In this document: one piece after another, positions 11,873-24,524 of the stretch
Layout: each line of letters opens with the position of its first letter
Numbering within the stretch: position 1 is the stretch's first letter
Origin: an uncultured Enterobacterales bacterium
GTDB lineage: Bacteria; Pseudomonadota; Gammaproteobacteria; Enterobacterales; CALYQQ01
Direction: 5' to 3'
NCBI GenBank assembly: GCA_945288535.1
Contig: CALYQQ010000009.1
Span: forward strand, 62,001 to 126,000
DNA: 64,000 nucleotides
Position numbers and translations under genes: made by a program
Notes under the pieces: generated by a model
The model's input: the letters and a program-made list of their open reading frames with translations, nothing else
The model's database searches: none
What the model was told of the DNA's origin: nothing

Positions 11873-12772
11873 ATGAAATCTATTATTAGCGCAGCTATTA
11901 TATTAGGACTAGCCAATTTTTCTCAACTTTCTATTGCTAGAGAATCTCTTGAAAATAAACAAGAACTAAAAATTATTAGCTACAATGTATACAATGGAAT
12001 GAAATTTGATACATCTATTGGAAAACAGAAATATATTGAATGGGCTAAAAAACAAGATGCTGATATCATCGCCTGGCAAGAGATGAATCTTTTCACACAA
12101 GAAACATTAGAGGGATTTGCGCATAGCTTTGGTCATAAATATGCTGTTTTATTAAAAGAGCCAAAAGTGCCTGGTGACATGAACTCTTTTCCCACCGCAC
12201 TTACCTCAAAATATCCTATTGTTAATGTTAAAAAAGTCGTAGACAATCTTTGGCATGGAGCATTATTTGCTGACGTAGGAAATTACCACTTTGTCGTAAC
12301 ACATATGAATCCATTTCGTACCAGTCAACGTATCAATGAAATAAATCTAATTTTAGATTCTATAAAATACAGTAGTGATCCAAATGGTAAATGGATCATA
12401 GCGGGCGATCTTAATTCTTTCTCACCTTTAGATCATTATAATGAAGATGAAATGATAAATGATTTGAAAGAAAAAGAAGCTAAACGTCCTGAACTTCATA
12501 ATTTGGTAAATGGAAAACTCGATTATACTGTACAAAACAATATATTATCACGTAATTTCATTGACGTCCTTAAGCATAAATATCCTGATACATTTATCGC
12601 AACAGCGCCTACGAAAGTTGTTTATGATCAGGCTAAAACACCATTAAGATACGACTATATTTATGTAACACCGGTGATGAAAAAAGATATAATTGATGTC
12701 AAGGTATTAAAAGATGAGTTCACAGATAACTATTCTGATCACTATCCAGTACAAATGATTATTAGAAACTAA
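11873..12772 (+). CDS. Secreted endonuclease/exonuclease/phosphatase-family hydrolase
   Basis: A 299-aa protein with an N-terminal signal peptide (about residues 1-22, cleavage likely after SIA) and an EEP (DNase I/sphingomyelinase/inositol phosphatase) fold. Motifs in order are ISYNVYNG (metal-site Asn), IIAWQEM (metal-binding Glu), THMNPF, IAGDLNSF (Asp-Asn pair), RYDYIYVTP and SDHYPV (catalytic Asp-His). All catalytic positions are present, so it should be an active, metal-dependent phosphodiesterase in the periplasm or outside the cell. Whether it cuts DNA, a phospholipid or something else cannot be read from the sequence. It is monocistronic, with a strong terminator directly after it. 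Confidence 0.85.
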   Translation: MKSIISAAIILGLANFSQLSIARESLENKQELKIISYNVYNGMKFDTSIGKQKYIEWAKKQDADIIAWQEMNLFTQETLEGFAHSFGHKYAVLLKEPKVPGDMNSFPTALTSKYPIVNVKKVVDNLWHGALFADVGNYHFVVTHMNPFRTSQRINEINLILDSIKYSSDPNGKWIIAGDLNSFSPLDHYNEDEMINDLKEKEAKRPELHNLVNGKLDYTVQNNILSRNFIDVLKHKYPDTFIATAPTKVVYDQAKTPLRYDYIYVTPVMKKDIIDVKVLKDEFTDNYSDHYPVQMIIRN

Positions 12773-12799
12773 TCACACAATAAAATAATATAGCTATTA

Positions 12800-12836
12800 A
12801 ATAGCCTTCAATAATATATTGAAGGCTATTTCTATT
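12800..12836 (+). terminator. Rho-independent terminator
   Basis: Perfect 13-bp stem AATAGCCTTCAAT (12800-12812) and its complement (12818-12830) with a 5-nt loop, then TCTATTTTT. It lies 28 nt after the hydrolase gene. Confidence 0.88.
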
Positions 12837-13091
12837 TTTACATAAAAATAATTTAAATAATCAAATATTAATAAAGTTATTATATAGTTTTATTTTGGAA
12901 TAATGCTATTAATTTATAATTATTTTCTTTTACGTATTATATTATCTTAATAAGATTTTTATTATTAATAATATTTATTAGTTTAGGTTAATGAGCCAAT
13001 TTATTTACTATAAATAGCATAATAAGTATATAAGCCAAAGTCTAGCATCAGTTTATTTATTAAGTAAATCTGCTTTTCTCGACTCAAAATA

Positions 13092-13114
13092 TGTGTAAAG
13101 GATCACAATTGTGA
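13092..13114 (+). promoter_or_regulatory. Predicted CRP-cAMP site overlapping a 12-bp palindrome
   Basis: TGTGT-AAAGGA-TCACA (13092-13107) differs from the CRP consensus TGTGA-N6-TCACA at one base. Its right half is part of a perfect palindrome TCACAATTGTGA (13103-13114). It lies about 80-95 nt upstream of the sugar permease start, a sensible position for catabolite activation of a sugar operon. Confidence 0.6.
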
Positions 13115-13129
13115 GAAAAAGAAGTTAAA

Positions 13130-13143
13130 GCTAAATTTTTAGC
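13130..13143 (+). promoter_or_regulatory. Candidate LacI-family operator
   Basis: GCTAAA-TT-TTTAGC, a perfect inverted repeat about 45 nt upstream of the permease ATG. Its GCTnAA...TTnAGC outline recalls Cra/FruR-type sites. The operon's own repressor (15595-16596) is of the ScrR/Cra type, so autogenous control through this site is a reasonable inference. Confidence 0.45.
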
Positions 13144-13186
13144 CAGCTAGGGTTAAGTTAATAATAAACACAAGAGGTAATAAACA

Positions 13187-14437
13187 ATGACAACGGCATT
13201 TTACAAAAAGTCGGCTTATTGGTTTAGTTCATCTTATAGTATTGTTTATTACGCAGCCGGTAGCTTGGTTTTTTCTTTTTATGCCATTTGGTTGAGTAAA
13301 CAAATTGGTTTATCTGCACAACAAACAGGCCAAATATATTCCTGCAATTATTTTATCGCATTATGCATCATGTTCATTTATGGTATTGGACAAGACAAAT
13401 TAGTTTTACGTAAACATCTTGTCTGGTTTCAAAGCATAATTATTACTGGTGCGGCACCTTTTTTGATTTACATCTATGAACCATTATTAACTTATCAATT
13501 TTATCTGGGTGTGATCCTTGGTAGTTTTTATCTCGGTTTTGGTTGGGTTGCGGGGATGGGTCTCATTGATTCTTACTGTGAGAAAATTAGTCAGGCATTT
13601 AACTTTGAATTTGGAAAAGCAAGAACATGGGGATGTATCGCTTATGCAATAGGTACATTGATTGCTGGAAAATTAATGAGTATCAATCCTCATCTAAGTT
13701 TTTGGGGCGCTTCTGTTGTCGGACTCTTCTTTATTATATTAAACATCACATTTAAACCTGAAAAGAATACAATGCTTTCTTTAGATATAAAGAAACAAGA
13801 TCCATTGGCATGGCAAGATATTTTACTCGTTTTTAAATTAAAAGATTTTTGGTTTTTTGTTATCTATGTATTAGGAACTTATAGCCTTTATAATATTTAT
13901 GATCAACAGCTTTTCCCTGTGTATTTCACTAATTTATTTCAGGATAATAGTGAAAGCTATCTTATTTATGGTAAATTAAATTCAGTGCAAGTGTTTTTAG
14001 AAGCTGGCGTAATGTTTATCGTACCATCTGTCATTAACCGTATTGGGGCTAAAAATGCCTTACTGTTTGCCGCCTTCATTTCCTCTGTCCGTATTCTATT
14101 TACTAGTTATGCTACAACAATCGAATTCATTTCCATTATAAAATTAATGCATTGTTTAGAAATATCAACTGTTTTGGTTGCTGTCTTTAAATATATTGCA
14201 ATTAATTTTGATAAGCGTCTTTCTGCTACCGTATTTCTTATCGGTTATCAAGTTGCAGGTTCTATTGGTGTTATTTGTTTTTCTGGTTGGGTCGGAAAAA
14301 TTTATGATCAAATAGGTCCTAAAGCAACCTTCCAAAATTTAGGCCTCGTGGTTATTGGATTTATGATTTTTGCTTTGATTTTTTTAAAAGCAGAAAAAAA
14401 GGGAGCAAGTAGTACGCTACATGCCGCTTCACATTAA
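13187..14437 (+). CDS. Sugar:H+ symporter, LacY/CscB (OHS) family of MFS
   Basis: A 416-aa, 12-helix permease collinear with the E. coli sucrose permease CscB (415 aa from memory). Shared stretches include the N-terminal SSYS...YAIWL, the QDKL...K loop after helix 2, LIDSYCEK...FGKARTWG around helix 5, YNIYDQQLFPVYF, and KYIAINFDKRLSAT in the C-terminal half. The family imports oligosaccharides with a proton. Sucrose or another fructose-containing sugar is the likely substrate, given the ScrR-like repressor and the GH172 enzyme that follow at 23 nt and beyond. The start is supported by an AGAGG SD. Confidence 0.88.
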   Translation: MTTAFYKKSAYWFSSSYSIVYYAAGSLVFSFYAIWLSKQIGLSAQQTGQIYSCNYFIALCIMFIYGIGQDKLVLRKHLVWFQSIIITGAAPFLIYIYEPLLTYQFYLGVILGSFYLGFGWVAGMGLIDSYCEKISQAFNFEFGKARTWGCIAYAIGTLIAGKLMSINPHLSFWGASVVGLFFIILNITFKPEKNTMLSLDIKKQDPLAWQDILLVFKLKDFWFFVIYVLGTYSLYNIYDQQLFPVYFTNLFQDNSESYLIYGKLNSVQVFLEAGVMFIVPSVINRIGAKNALLFAAFISSVRILFTSYATTIEFISIIKLMHCLEISTVLVAVFKYIAINFDKRLSATVFLIGYQVAGSIGVICFSGWVGKIYDQIGPKATFQNLGLVVIGFMIFALIFLKAEKKGASSTLHAASH

Positions 14438-14460
14438 TATAAAAAAGGAAAGATAAAACA

Positions 14461-15579
14461 ATGAACTTTCTCAATGCTATTACAACATTTTCTCACGAAC
14501 AAACACGCTCGATTTCACCAGAGAATATGACAGGAGAAAAAGGTCGTTCATGTATGTCAGCAAGCCATCTTGGTCCTGGTAGAAAAGGGCAAGGTTTTAT
14601 TTCAATTAAACATGGCGAAACTGTCACTATTGCAGATATCGATGGGCCTGGAGAAATTCGTCATATGTGGTTTACACTCACAGATAAAACACATCGAGGT
14701 AGTTTTGTATTACGCGATGTAGTTATACGCATCTATTGGGATGATGAAAAAGTTCCTTCTGTTGAATCCCCTATTGGCGATTTCTTTTGTAATGGATTCG
14801 GTGCACGTTGTGAAATTAATTCATTACCTATTGTCGTAAACCCTACTGGTGGATTCAATTGTTATTTTTGTATGCCTTTTAATAAGAAAGCACGCATTGA
14901 AATTACTAATGAACATGAAACCGATTTACAGCATTTTTTCTTCACTATTAACTATGCGCTACTAGCAAAAGCATTTACTGATCCACTCTACTTTCATGCT
15001 CAATGGCGTCGCCAGCGCATTACACAATATGCACAAGATTATATATTATTAGATAATATTCAAGGATATGGTTATTATGTTGGCACTTATTTAGCATTAA
15101 CCGCATTAGAACGTTACTGGTGGGGTGAAGGTGAATTCAAGTTTTATCTTGATGGTGATACAAACTACCCAACCCAAAATTCAACAGGTTCAGAAGATTA
15201 TTTTGGTGGTGCATGGGCATTCCATCAGAGAGATAAGCAAGGTCGAGCTTCTGCTAAATGCTTTCAAACCCTGTTTATGGGTTACCCTTATCAAACCAAT
15301 CGTGATAGTACTCGAGACTTTTTTCAAACGGGTGAAGCAAATCCTGTTCATGGATTTGGTGACGATGCATTACCGATGCATGGTCTTTATCGTTGGCATT
15401 TACCTGATCCTATTGCATTCCATCAAGATATAAAAGTAACCTTTCAACAAATTGGTAATGATGATATCCAGTTGTACGAACGATCAGATGATATTGCTAC
15501 TGTCGCTTACTGGTATCAAAATCCAAGTAATAATCGTAATCCATTATTCCCAAGTCAATCAGAACGACTACCCCGATAA
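14461..15579 (+). CDS. GH172 (DUF2961) family glycoside hydrolase
   Basis: A 372-aa cytoplasmic protein (no signal peptide) with the DUF2961/GH172 signature: GPGEIRHMWFTL near residue 63, IYWDDEKVPSVESPIGDFF near 100, and NSTGSEDYFGGAW near 238, whose Glu falls in the conserved GSEDYF segment. GH172 enzymes described so far act on alpha-D-fructofuranosides, difructose dianhydride I and D-arabinofuranosides. Encoded between a CscB-like permease and a ScrR-like repressor, it most likely splits an imported fructose-based di- or oligosaccharide, for example a difructose anhydride formed in heated sugar or honey. The substrate is inference; the family call is firm. Confidence 0.85.
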   Translation: MNFLNAITTFSHEQTRSISPENMTGEKGRSCMSASHLGPGRKGQGFISIKHGETVTIADIDGPGEIRHMWFTLTDKTHRGSFVLRDVVIRIYWDDEKVPSVESPIGDFFCNGFGARCEINSLPIVVNPTGGFNCYFCMPFNKKARIEITNEHETDLQHFFFTINYALLAKAFTDPLYFHAQWRRQRITQYAQDYILLDNIQGYGYYVGTYLALTALERYWWGEGEFKFYLDGDTNYPTQNSTGSEDYFGGAWAFHQRDKQGRASAKCFQTLFMGYPYQTNRDSTRDFFQTGEANPVHGFGDDALPMHGLYRWHLPDPIAFHQDIKVTFQQIGNDDIQLYERSDDIATVAYWYQNPSNNRNPLFPSQSERLPR

Positions 15580-15594
15580 TTCTAGGATAATGCT

Positions 15595-16596
15595 ATGGCG
15601 GATAGAAAAATTACTATTACTGAAATTGCCCGCCTTGCTGGAGTTTCCCCAACCACGGTGAGCCATATATTTAACGGATATAATAAAAAATATCGTATTG
15701 CAGATATAACAACACAACAAGTCTTATCTATAGCAGAAAAATACCGTAATCAAGATCATGTTAATCGCTGGATTATAAAAGCAAACCAAACGCAAACTAT
15801 TGGTATTATCGTACCTGATATGTCCAATTATAATTTAGCTATTTTTTTACATGAACTGGAATCTATTTTACGTCAAAATCAACTACAATTATTAATTGCT
15901 TGCAGCCACTATGATAAACAACAAGAAATTCAAGCCGTTCATAATTTACTTGAGCGTAAAGTTGATGGCTTGATTACGATAACCTCATTAGACAGTGATG
16001 ATTTTTATCAGCAAATTAATCAAAGTGTGCCAGTACTCTTGTTTGATCGTTATTTCACTAATAGTATATTACCTTTTGTCGCTAGTGAATCTATTAACTC
16101 GGTATGTCAGCTTATTTCACATAAAGCGCGTTATCTTGATGAATTTTATTTTTTAGGCAGTGACATTAATTTATCAGCAATAAATGAACGCTTAATGGGG
16201 TATAAATTAGGACTTGAAAAAGCAGGATTAGATCTAAATCTTGATTGGATAGTTTATGACAATTATAAACCTAATTTAGGTTATTATTTAGTTGAAAAAA
16301 TCTATAATCAAAAATGCCGGTTACCACAAGCTATTTTTACCTCTTCAGGCAACATTTTAGAAGGAGTTTTAAACTATTTATATCAACATCATATTGATAA
16401 AGACCAGATTTATTTATGTAGTTATGATTATAATGTCTATTTAAATTTCTTACTCTATGATATTGATATTATTTCACCAGATTATTATTCATTAGCTTAT
16501 CATTGTTTCCAACAGATACAAGGCTTAATAACTCGTCTAGTGCTACCTGAAAATAATATCTATATAAAACCCAATATTTTGCATACTGGGTATTAG
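15595..16596 (+). CDS. LacI-family repressor, ScrR/Cra-like
   Basis: A 333-aa regulator with an N-terminal helix-turn-helix (ITEIARLAGVSPTTVSHIFNG, then YRIADITTQQV), the hinge typical of Cra and ScrR, and a periplasmic-binding-protein-like sensor domain starting IGIIVPDMSNY. The internal segments LQLLIACS, RKVDGLI, LLFDRYF and ALPQAIF-type (here LPQAIFTSSG) track Klebsiella ScrR, which answers to fructose or fructose-1-phosphate. It lies 15 nt after the GH172 gene, so it is the third gene of the operon and probably represses it through the inverted repeat at 13130-13143. Confidence 0.85.
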   Translation: MADRKITITEIARLAGVSPTTVSHIFNGYNKKYRIADITTQQVLSIAEKYRNQDHVNRWIIKANQTQTIGIIVPDMSNYNLAIFLHELESILRQNQLQLLIACSHYDKQQEIQAVHNLLERKVDGLITITSLDSDDFYQQINQSVPVLLFDRYFTNSILPFVASESINSVCQLISHKARYLDEFYFLGSDINLSAINERLMGYKLGLEKAGLDLNLDWIVYDNYKPNLGYYLVEKIYNQKCRLPQAIFTSSGNILEGVLNYLYQHHIDKDQIYLCSYDYNVYLNFLLYDIDIISPDYYSLAYHCFQQIQGLITRLVLPENNIYIKPNILHTGY

Positions 16597-17396
16597 TATT
16601 ATTGTTATTTATCTATTCTCAGTGGAAAATAGCAAATGCTAACTTATAGTTTAATTTTAATGGCTATAATAATAAAAAAATAACATTTTTAATAAAAATA
16701 AGAGACTAATTAAGAGGAGTCGGACTCTTACTCATATAACCAAGTAATTTATTAATAGTATAGTTTATTAGAAATAATAATTAATAAATTAATTTATTAA
16801 TATAAATAGCTATTAACAAAATCACTAATCGAGAACTATAGCATAGTTGTCTTTATAAGGTTTATTCCTTTTTTAAAAAATCTATTAACTTTATTTAGTA
16901 GTAAATAAAGCAAATAAAATCAAAGTATCATAATATATTTATATTTGATTTTTATGTGTAATATGTTAATAAAGTTTTTTTGTAACTAAAGTAATTTATT
17001 AAATAATTAGATTATTTTTATTATAGCAATCATTTATCTTATCTTTATGTTCAATAAATAAATACATAATAAATTAATCTTCATTAACATTTATATTACA
17101 TAGCAATAACATTTAACTATCATTCTTAATAGTGTAAAAACATCATTTACTTTCCTGATTTAATTTATTTTTACTATTGTTTTTTTCATGCTATATATAA
17201 ATATTATTTACACAAAGAAATTATATTTTCTTATTCGTTACTAATATCTACATTTAGATAACTCTCTATAATAGGTGATTTTTATAAATAATTACATGCA
17301 GATATCAAGAATAAAGTTATATACGCATGCCTAACTTCTATGCATTGTAGAAATCAATTTATAAATATGAATTAAAGTAAAAAAAAGGAAATTGTT
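16597..17396. other. AT-rich intergenic region, nothing recognised
   Basis: Eight hundred bases of roughly 80% A+T after the repressor gene. No convincing ORF, RNA gene or strong hairpin is visible. The yagU promoter must lie toward the right end. Confidence 0.5.
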
Positions 17397-17936
17397 ATGA
17401 GTTCAAATACAACCAGACAAAAAATAATGGTCGCCATTATCGTTGGCGTAATTGTGGGTATTATTGGCGCATTTATTAAGTTTGGTTGGGAAGTCCCTTT
17501 CCCACCCCGAACACCAGTAAGAGATGCAACAAATCCTCCACAGCAATTATTAGAACAATTAGGTATGCCTTATACGTGGACGCATTTAACATATCTGTAT
17601 AATGAAAATGCACGCCCAATTATTAGTTTTATTGTCCATTTTGGTTTTTCTATAACCTTTGGTGTTATTTACTGTGTTCTTGCAGAATATACCAACAAAA
17701 TTAAATTATGGCAGGGCACATTTTATGGTTTAGTTCTTTGGGTTGCCTTCCACATTGTGATATTGCCTTTATTAGGAACGGTACCTGCACCATGGGATCA
17801 GCCTTTTGCGGAACATTTTTCTGAGCTATTTGGTCATATGTTTTGGACATGGACAATGGAACTTACACGTCGCGACTTGAGAAATCGTATAACAGGTTTA
17901 CCTGATGCCGAAATAGAACCTGGATTAACTCGCTAG
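17397..17936 (+). CDS. yagU: YagU-family (DUF1440) inner membrane protein
   Basis: A 179-aa membrane protein with hydrophobic segments at about residues 10-27, 80-102, 110-130 and 137-150. The region after helix 1 (KFGWEVPFPPRTPVRDATNPP) and the WTWTMELTRRDLR tail are typical of YagU, an E. coli inner membrane protein linked to acid resistance. A good SD (AAGGAAA) fixes the start. It stands alone, with long spacers on both sides. The family is well supported; the physiological role is poorly defined even in E. coli. Confidence 0.82.
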   Translation: MSSNTTRQKIMVAIIVGVIVGIIGAFIKFGWEVPFPPRTPVRDATNPPQQLLEQLGMPYTWTHLTYLYNENARPIISFIVHFGFSITFGVIYCVLAEYTNKIKLWQGTFYGLVLWVAFHIVILPLLGTVPAPWDQPFAEHFSELFGHMFWTWTMELTRRDLRNRITGLPDAEIEPGLTR

Positions 17937-18149
17937 ATTGCTATAGATAAAAGTGTATAACTTTGGTTTCATTAACGTATTATATGATTTAATTAGCCTA
18001 AATGTGATTCATTATTATGAGCTTATCCTTCGTATCAAAGAAAGATAAGTAATGAACTTAATTCTGACCATAATAATGTAAAATTATTGTTATTCCGCTA
18101 AAGCAAAACAGACCAAATATATTGAATCAATGTTTTATAAAATAAAAGT

Positions 18150-18168
18150 ACCCCCTTTGATAGGGGGT
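18150..18168 (-). terminator. Hairpin terminator, convergent yagU/PAP2 spacer
   Basis: ACCCCCT/AGGGGGT stem of 7 bp with a TTGAT loop. On the minus strand it is followed by ACTTTTATTTTAT, so it best fits termination of the PAP2 gene 90 nt upstream; it may also stop yagU transcripts. Confidence 0.7.
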
Positions 18169-18259
18169 TATTAATAAGTAAGATAAACTATTTAGTCATA
18201 AAATAAAGCAATTAGACCCAATAGTTTATTTTCCATATCATCTTTAACAACAGATTATC

Positions 18260-18955
18260 TTACTTAAATCGTTTTGGATAAAAACAAACTATTTTATCAA
18301 TACACCAGTCACTTGCTGGCGTTAACAAAAACCAACTTAGGCAAAAACTAGCTATACTAAGCGAGCCAACATAAACATCAGTAAACCAATGTGCACCAGC
18401 TGCGATACGCGGTAACGAAAAAACAATAACAATAACTAATGCTTTCAAAAATGTTTTTAAACCAAAATAACGCCACATAAATGCAGCAAAGATCATCAGC
18501 ATCATTCCATGATCGCCAGGAAAACTATCAGAAGATGCATCTTTTGTCGGAATAGAGCTTAATTCGCTTAATCGATTTATTCCTTTAAAATAAAGGGTTG
18601 GACTTGCATTATCAATAGGAACAAATCTGCCTAATAGTTTGATGATCACCGCTGTTAATAACATCAACAGTCCCATAGCAAACATCCGGCGTTTTCCTTG
18701 AGCATCTTGTTTGACAAAATGATAAAGAAATAACAAGCCCATAGCGAGAAAAGCAATAACATCGAATGCTCTATTATTAGTATAGGCCAGTAGTTTAACA
18801 AAATCAGTAGATTCCCCTATAATCTTATTAAAATAAAAGAAGATAGTAGAATTTAATTCGAACCAAAATCCGTTATATTGATTAAAGTAGAAACTAAGGA
18901 ATAATCCGAGTGCAGCAATATTTATTGCTAAAATAATTTTAATATTTTTCATCAT
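18260..18955 (-). CDS. PAP2-superfamily membrane phosphatase
   Basis: A 231-aa integral membrane protein with about six hydrophobic helices. The three acid-phosphatase motifs are KLLGRFVP near residue 100 (motif 1, in which the expected K...RP is partly kept as K...RFVP), SFPGDHGMM near 148 (motif 2, catalytic His) and RIAAGAHWFTDVYVGS near 190 (motif 3, nucleophile His and Asp). The family includes PgpB, undecaprenyl-diphosphate phosphatases and the lipid A phosphotransferase LpxT. The SFPGDH form would suit a lipid substrate at the periplasmic face. Which lipid cannot be decided here. Confidence 0.82.
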   Translation of the reverse strand: MMKNIKIILAINIAALGLFLSFYFNQYNGFWFELNSTIFFYFNKIIGESTDFVKLLAYTNNRAFDVIAFLAMGLLFLYHFVKQDAQGKRRMFAMGLLMLLTAVIIKLLGRFVPIDNASPTLYFKGINRLSELSSIPTKDASSDSFPGDHGMMLMIFAAFMWRYFGLKTFLKALVIVIVFSLPRIAAGAHWFTDVYVGSLSIASFCLSWFLLTPASDWCIDKIVCFYPKRFK

Positions 18956-19535
18956 TGATCAAACTATATGGTGATGGCGAAGTTAACCTATTCGTTGCTA
19001 TCTAGTCTATCTAAAGATAATCTAAATAAGTAATTGCAACTCAAACTTATAAAAATAAATTACCCAATGTGAAATTTCTATCATTAGGAAAAGATAGTTT
19101 ACTTCCTCAACGTAAGAATGTCTCATTCTCTATTGTTAATAGATATGTCTCGTAGTGGCGCATGCTGTGAATCTATGAATTAAGTGAAAGTATTACCCCA
19201 CAAATCTATAGCCAACCAAGTGTAGATGAGGAAAATTAAGTGGATAACTAGGCTCAACTTATTATATCCATTCCTATTAATATAGAATGTTATTATTTTA
19301 TGATTACTTTATTAGCGAATATACTAAATAAAATATAAGTCTGTTATATGCTACATATTAATAAAATAATTAAGCACGCCATTCTTTTTATTTCTTTCTA
19401 ATCAATAAAATGAGATATACCACTCAGTTTACAATTAAACAATTTGTCGAGGTAAATGGCCGATACTATTATAAATAACGATTTTAGAAATAGATTTCGA
19501 TGTTATAATTCAGTTTCATTATAAAGGTTAACTTT
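18956..19535. other. Intergenic region upstream of the beta-glucoside PTS operon
   Basis: About 580 bp holding the divergent promoters. I looked for a BglG/LicT-type antiterminator target (RAT) hairpin before the PTS gene and found none, and no antiterminator gene is adjacent. Confidence 0.45.
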
Positions 19536-22917
<3,382 letters not shown>

Positions 22918-22930
22918 TCTCTAACATAAA

Positions 22931-22955
22931 ATCAGGTTACAAAGTAGCCTGATTT
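22931..22955 (+). terminator. Hairpin after the GH1 gene
   Basis: Stem ATCAGGTTAC/GTAGCCTGAT (10 bp, one G-U) with an AAA loop, 13 nt after the stop. The following T stretch is interrupted (TTACGCATATTTTTCTT), so it is of moderate strength. Confidence 0.65.
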
Positions 22956-23171
22956 ACGCATATTTTTCTTAGTTATATAATAGTTATTATTACTATTATT
23001 AATGGCTAATATTAATCCTAATTTGTTAAAAAAACTTATTGCACAATAATTAACTCTTTATTCATTAATTAATACAATAAATACATTGATGAATATATCT
23101 CAGACGATTAAATATCCTAATTTAGTGATATAAGTCAGGCAATAATTAGATCTAACTTTTTTAGCAATAAA

Positions 23172-23200
23172 GCCAGATAATAATACCATTATTATCTGGC
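23172..23200 (-). terminator. Terminator of the MarR/HlyD/ABC-2 operon
   Basis: Perfect 13-bp stem GCCAGATAATAAT/ATTATTATCTGGC with a 3-nt loop. Read on the minus strand it is followed by TTTATTGC. A second perfect 12-bp hairpin (CCTTTATATCTA with its complement, 23255-23287) lies between it and the gene end. Confidence 0.7.
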
Positions 23201-23318
23201 CATCTTTAAGTTAAATGAGAAAGTGTTAATCATGAAAATAATAGTTAACGAATGCCTTTATATCTATTTACGTATTAGATATAAAGGATAATGGCAATAG
23301 CTAGCCATGATTAACACA

Positions 23319-24524
23319 TTATCCTGCAGGTTGTCTTGTTCCTTGATTCTGTTGGTACTCAGCCACTACAGCATCATGTCGCTTCTGTGCTCGATAATAA
23401 AGTAACGTAATAAAAAACGCGATAATAGTAAGATAGATCAAATAAGCACCATATGTTGGCAACATATCAAATAATGCACGCCCTCTCATAGCAAAATCAC
23501 GCAGAAAACGAAATTGCCAAACCAAAGGAAATGCATAGCTTATATGATAAGCCCAAACAGGAAGTAAGCCAACCGCCATAGTCGATCCCCCCATAATAAA
23601 TCCAGGTGGAACCAAATAAACCATTTTACTTGCGCCTTGTCCTGGATTTTGTGTCTTCCAGGATAAAATAAATGCCAACCAGCCAAAGGCTAATCCTGTC
23701 ATAAATAGACTAGGTAAATAAGCAAAATAATTGCCATCAAACCGAAGTTGGCCAAATAAAACCATTACCATGCTTAAAAGTGTAAGTGCAGTAGCATAAA
23801 ATAGCGCGTAAGGTACCATACGACTCATTAATGCCAATGGCCCTCGTTCAAGAACAACGCCCCATTGACCAGTTGATTTTAATCGACCAATGATCATTAA
23901 CGATGTTAGGCCATAAGTTAATGAAGAAAAGAAATAAACAAAATAAATGATCGTTGAATTTGTTGCAGCACTTGTTGGATTAAACATATTACGTGTTTTA
24001 AGCTGCATGGGTGATAATACCGCTTCTGTTGCCTCGTGGCCTAAACCTAATGCTGATACCCGTCCCACACTAAATTCAATCCCTAATTCAGGTACATATT
24101 CGTTTAGTGATTGTGATATTTTGGCATTTTGTGCTTCATTTGTTGTATCAGCAAAATAGCCAAGTCGCATTGTTTTATCCCCTTTTTTTATGCTTTTTTC
24201 AAGACCTTTAGGGATATAAAGAACACCAAGATTACGATCATGAGAAACTAAAACAGCCGGATCAACTGGAGTATGTAGTACCTCTGTAATTTTAATATAT
24301 GGTGAAGTATTAATCTTACTAATCAACTCTGTTGAATAAGATGTACTATCAAGATCAATAACCGCAACCTTACCTTCAAAAACAGCGCCATGTGTTAAGA
24401 CTAATGAAAAGATTAACGCAACGACAGCTGCTATCATTAAAGCAGCTTTATGATAGGGCACAAAGTGCCCAGAAATCATGACATCCAGTTCATCGGCAAT
24501 AGATTTAACGACGTTCTGCATCAT
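23319..24524 (-). CDS. ABC-2 type membrane permease (exporter subunit)
   Basis: A 401-aa protein with one N-terminal helix (about 27-47), a large extracytoplasmic domain (about 50-185) and five or six helices clustered in the C-terminal half. This is the ABC-2 (YhhJ/YbhR-like) topology of drug or lipid exporters. It overlaps the upstream HlyD-family gene by 20 nt. No ATPase gene is present on either side, which is unusual because ABC-2 permeases need one; it may recruit an ATPase encoded elsewhere. The substrate is not predictable. Confidence 0.8.
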   Translation of the reverse strand: MMQNVVKSIADELDVMISGHFVPYHKAALMIAAVVALIFSLVLTHGAVFEGKVAVIDLDSTSYSTELISKINTSPYIKITEVLHTPVDPAVLVSHDRNLGVLYIPKGLEKSIKKGDKTMRLGYFADTTNEAQNAKISQSLNEYVPELGIEFSVGRVSALGLGHEATEAVLSPMQLKTRNMFNPTSAATNSTIIYFVYFFSSLTYGLTSLMIIGRLKSTGQWGVVLERGPLALMSRMVPYALFYATALTLLSMVMVLFGQLRFDGNYFAYLPSLFMTGLAFGWLAFILSWKTQNPGQGASKMVYLVPPGFIMGGSTMAVGLLPVWAYHISYAFPLVWQFRFLRDFAMRGRALFDMLPTYGAYLIYLTIIAFFITLLYYRAQKRHDAVVAEYQQNQGTRQPAG

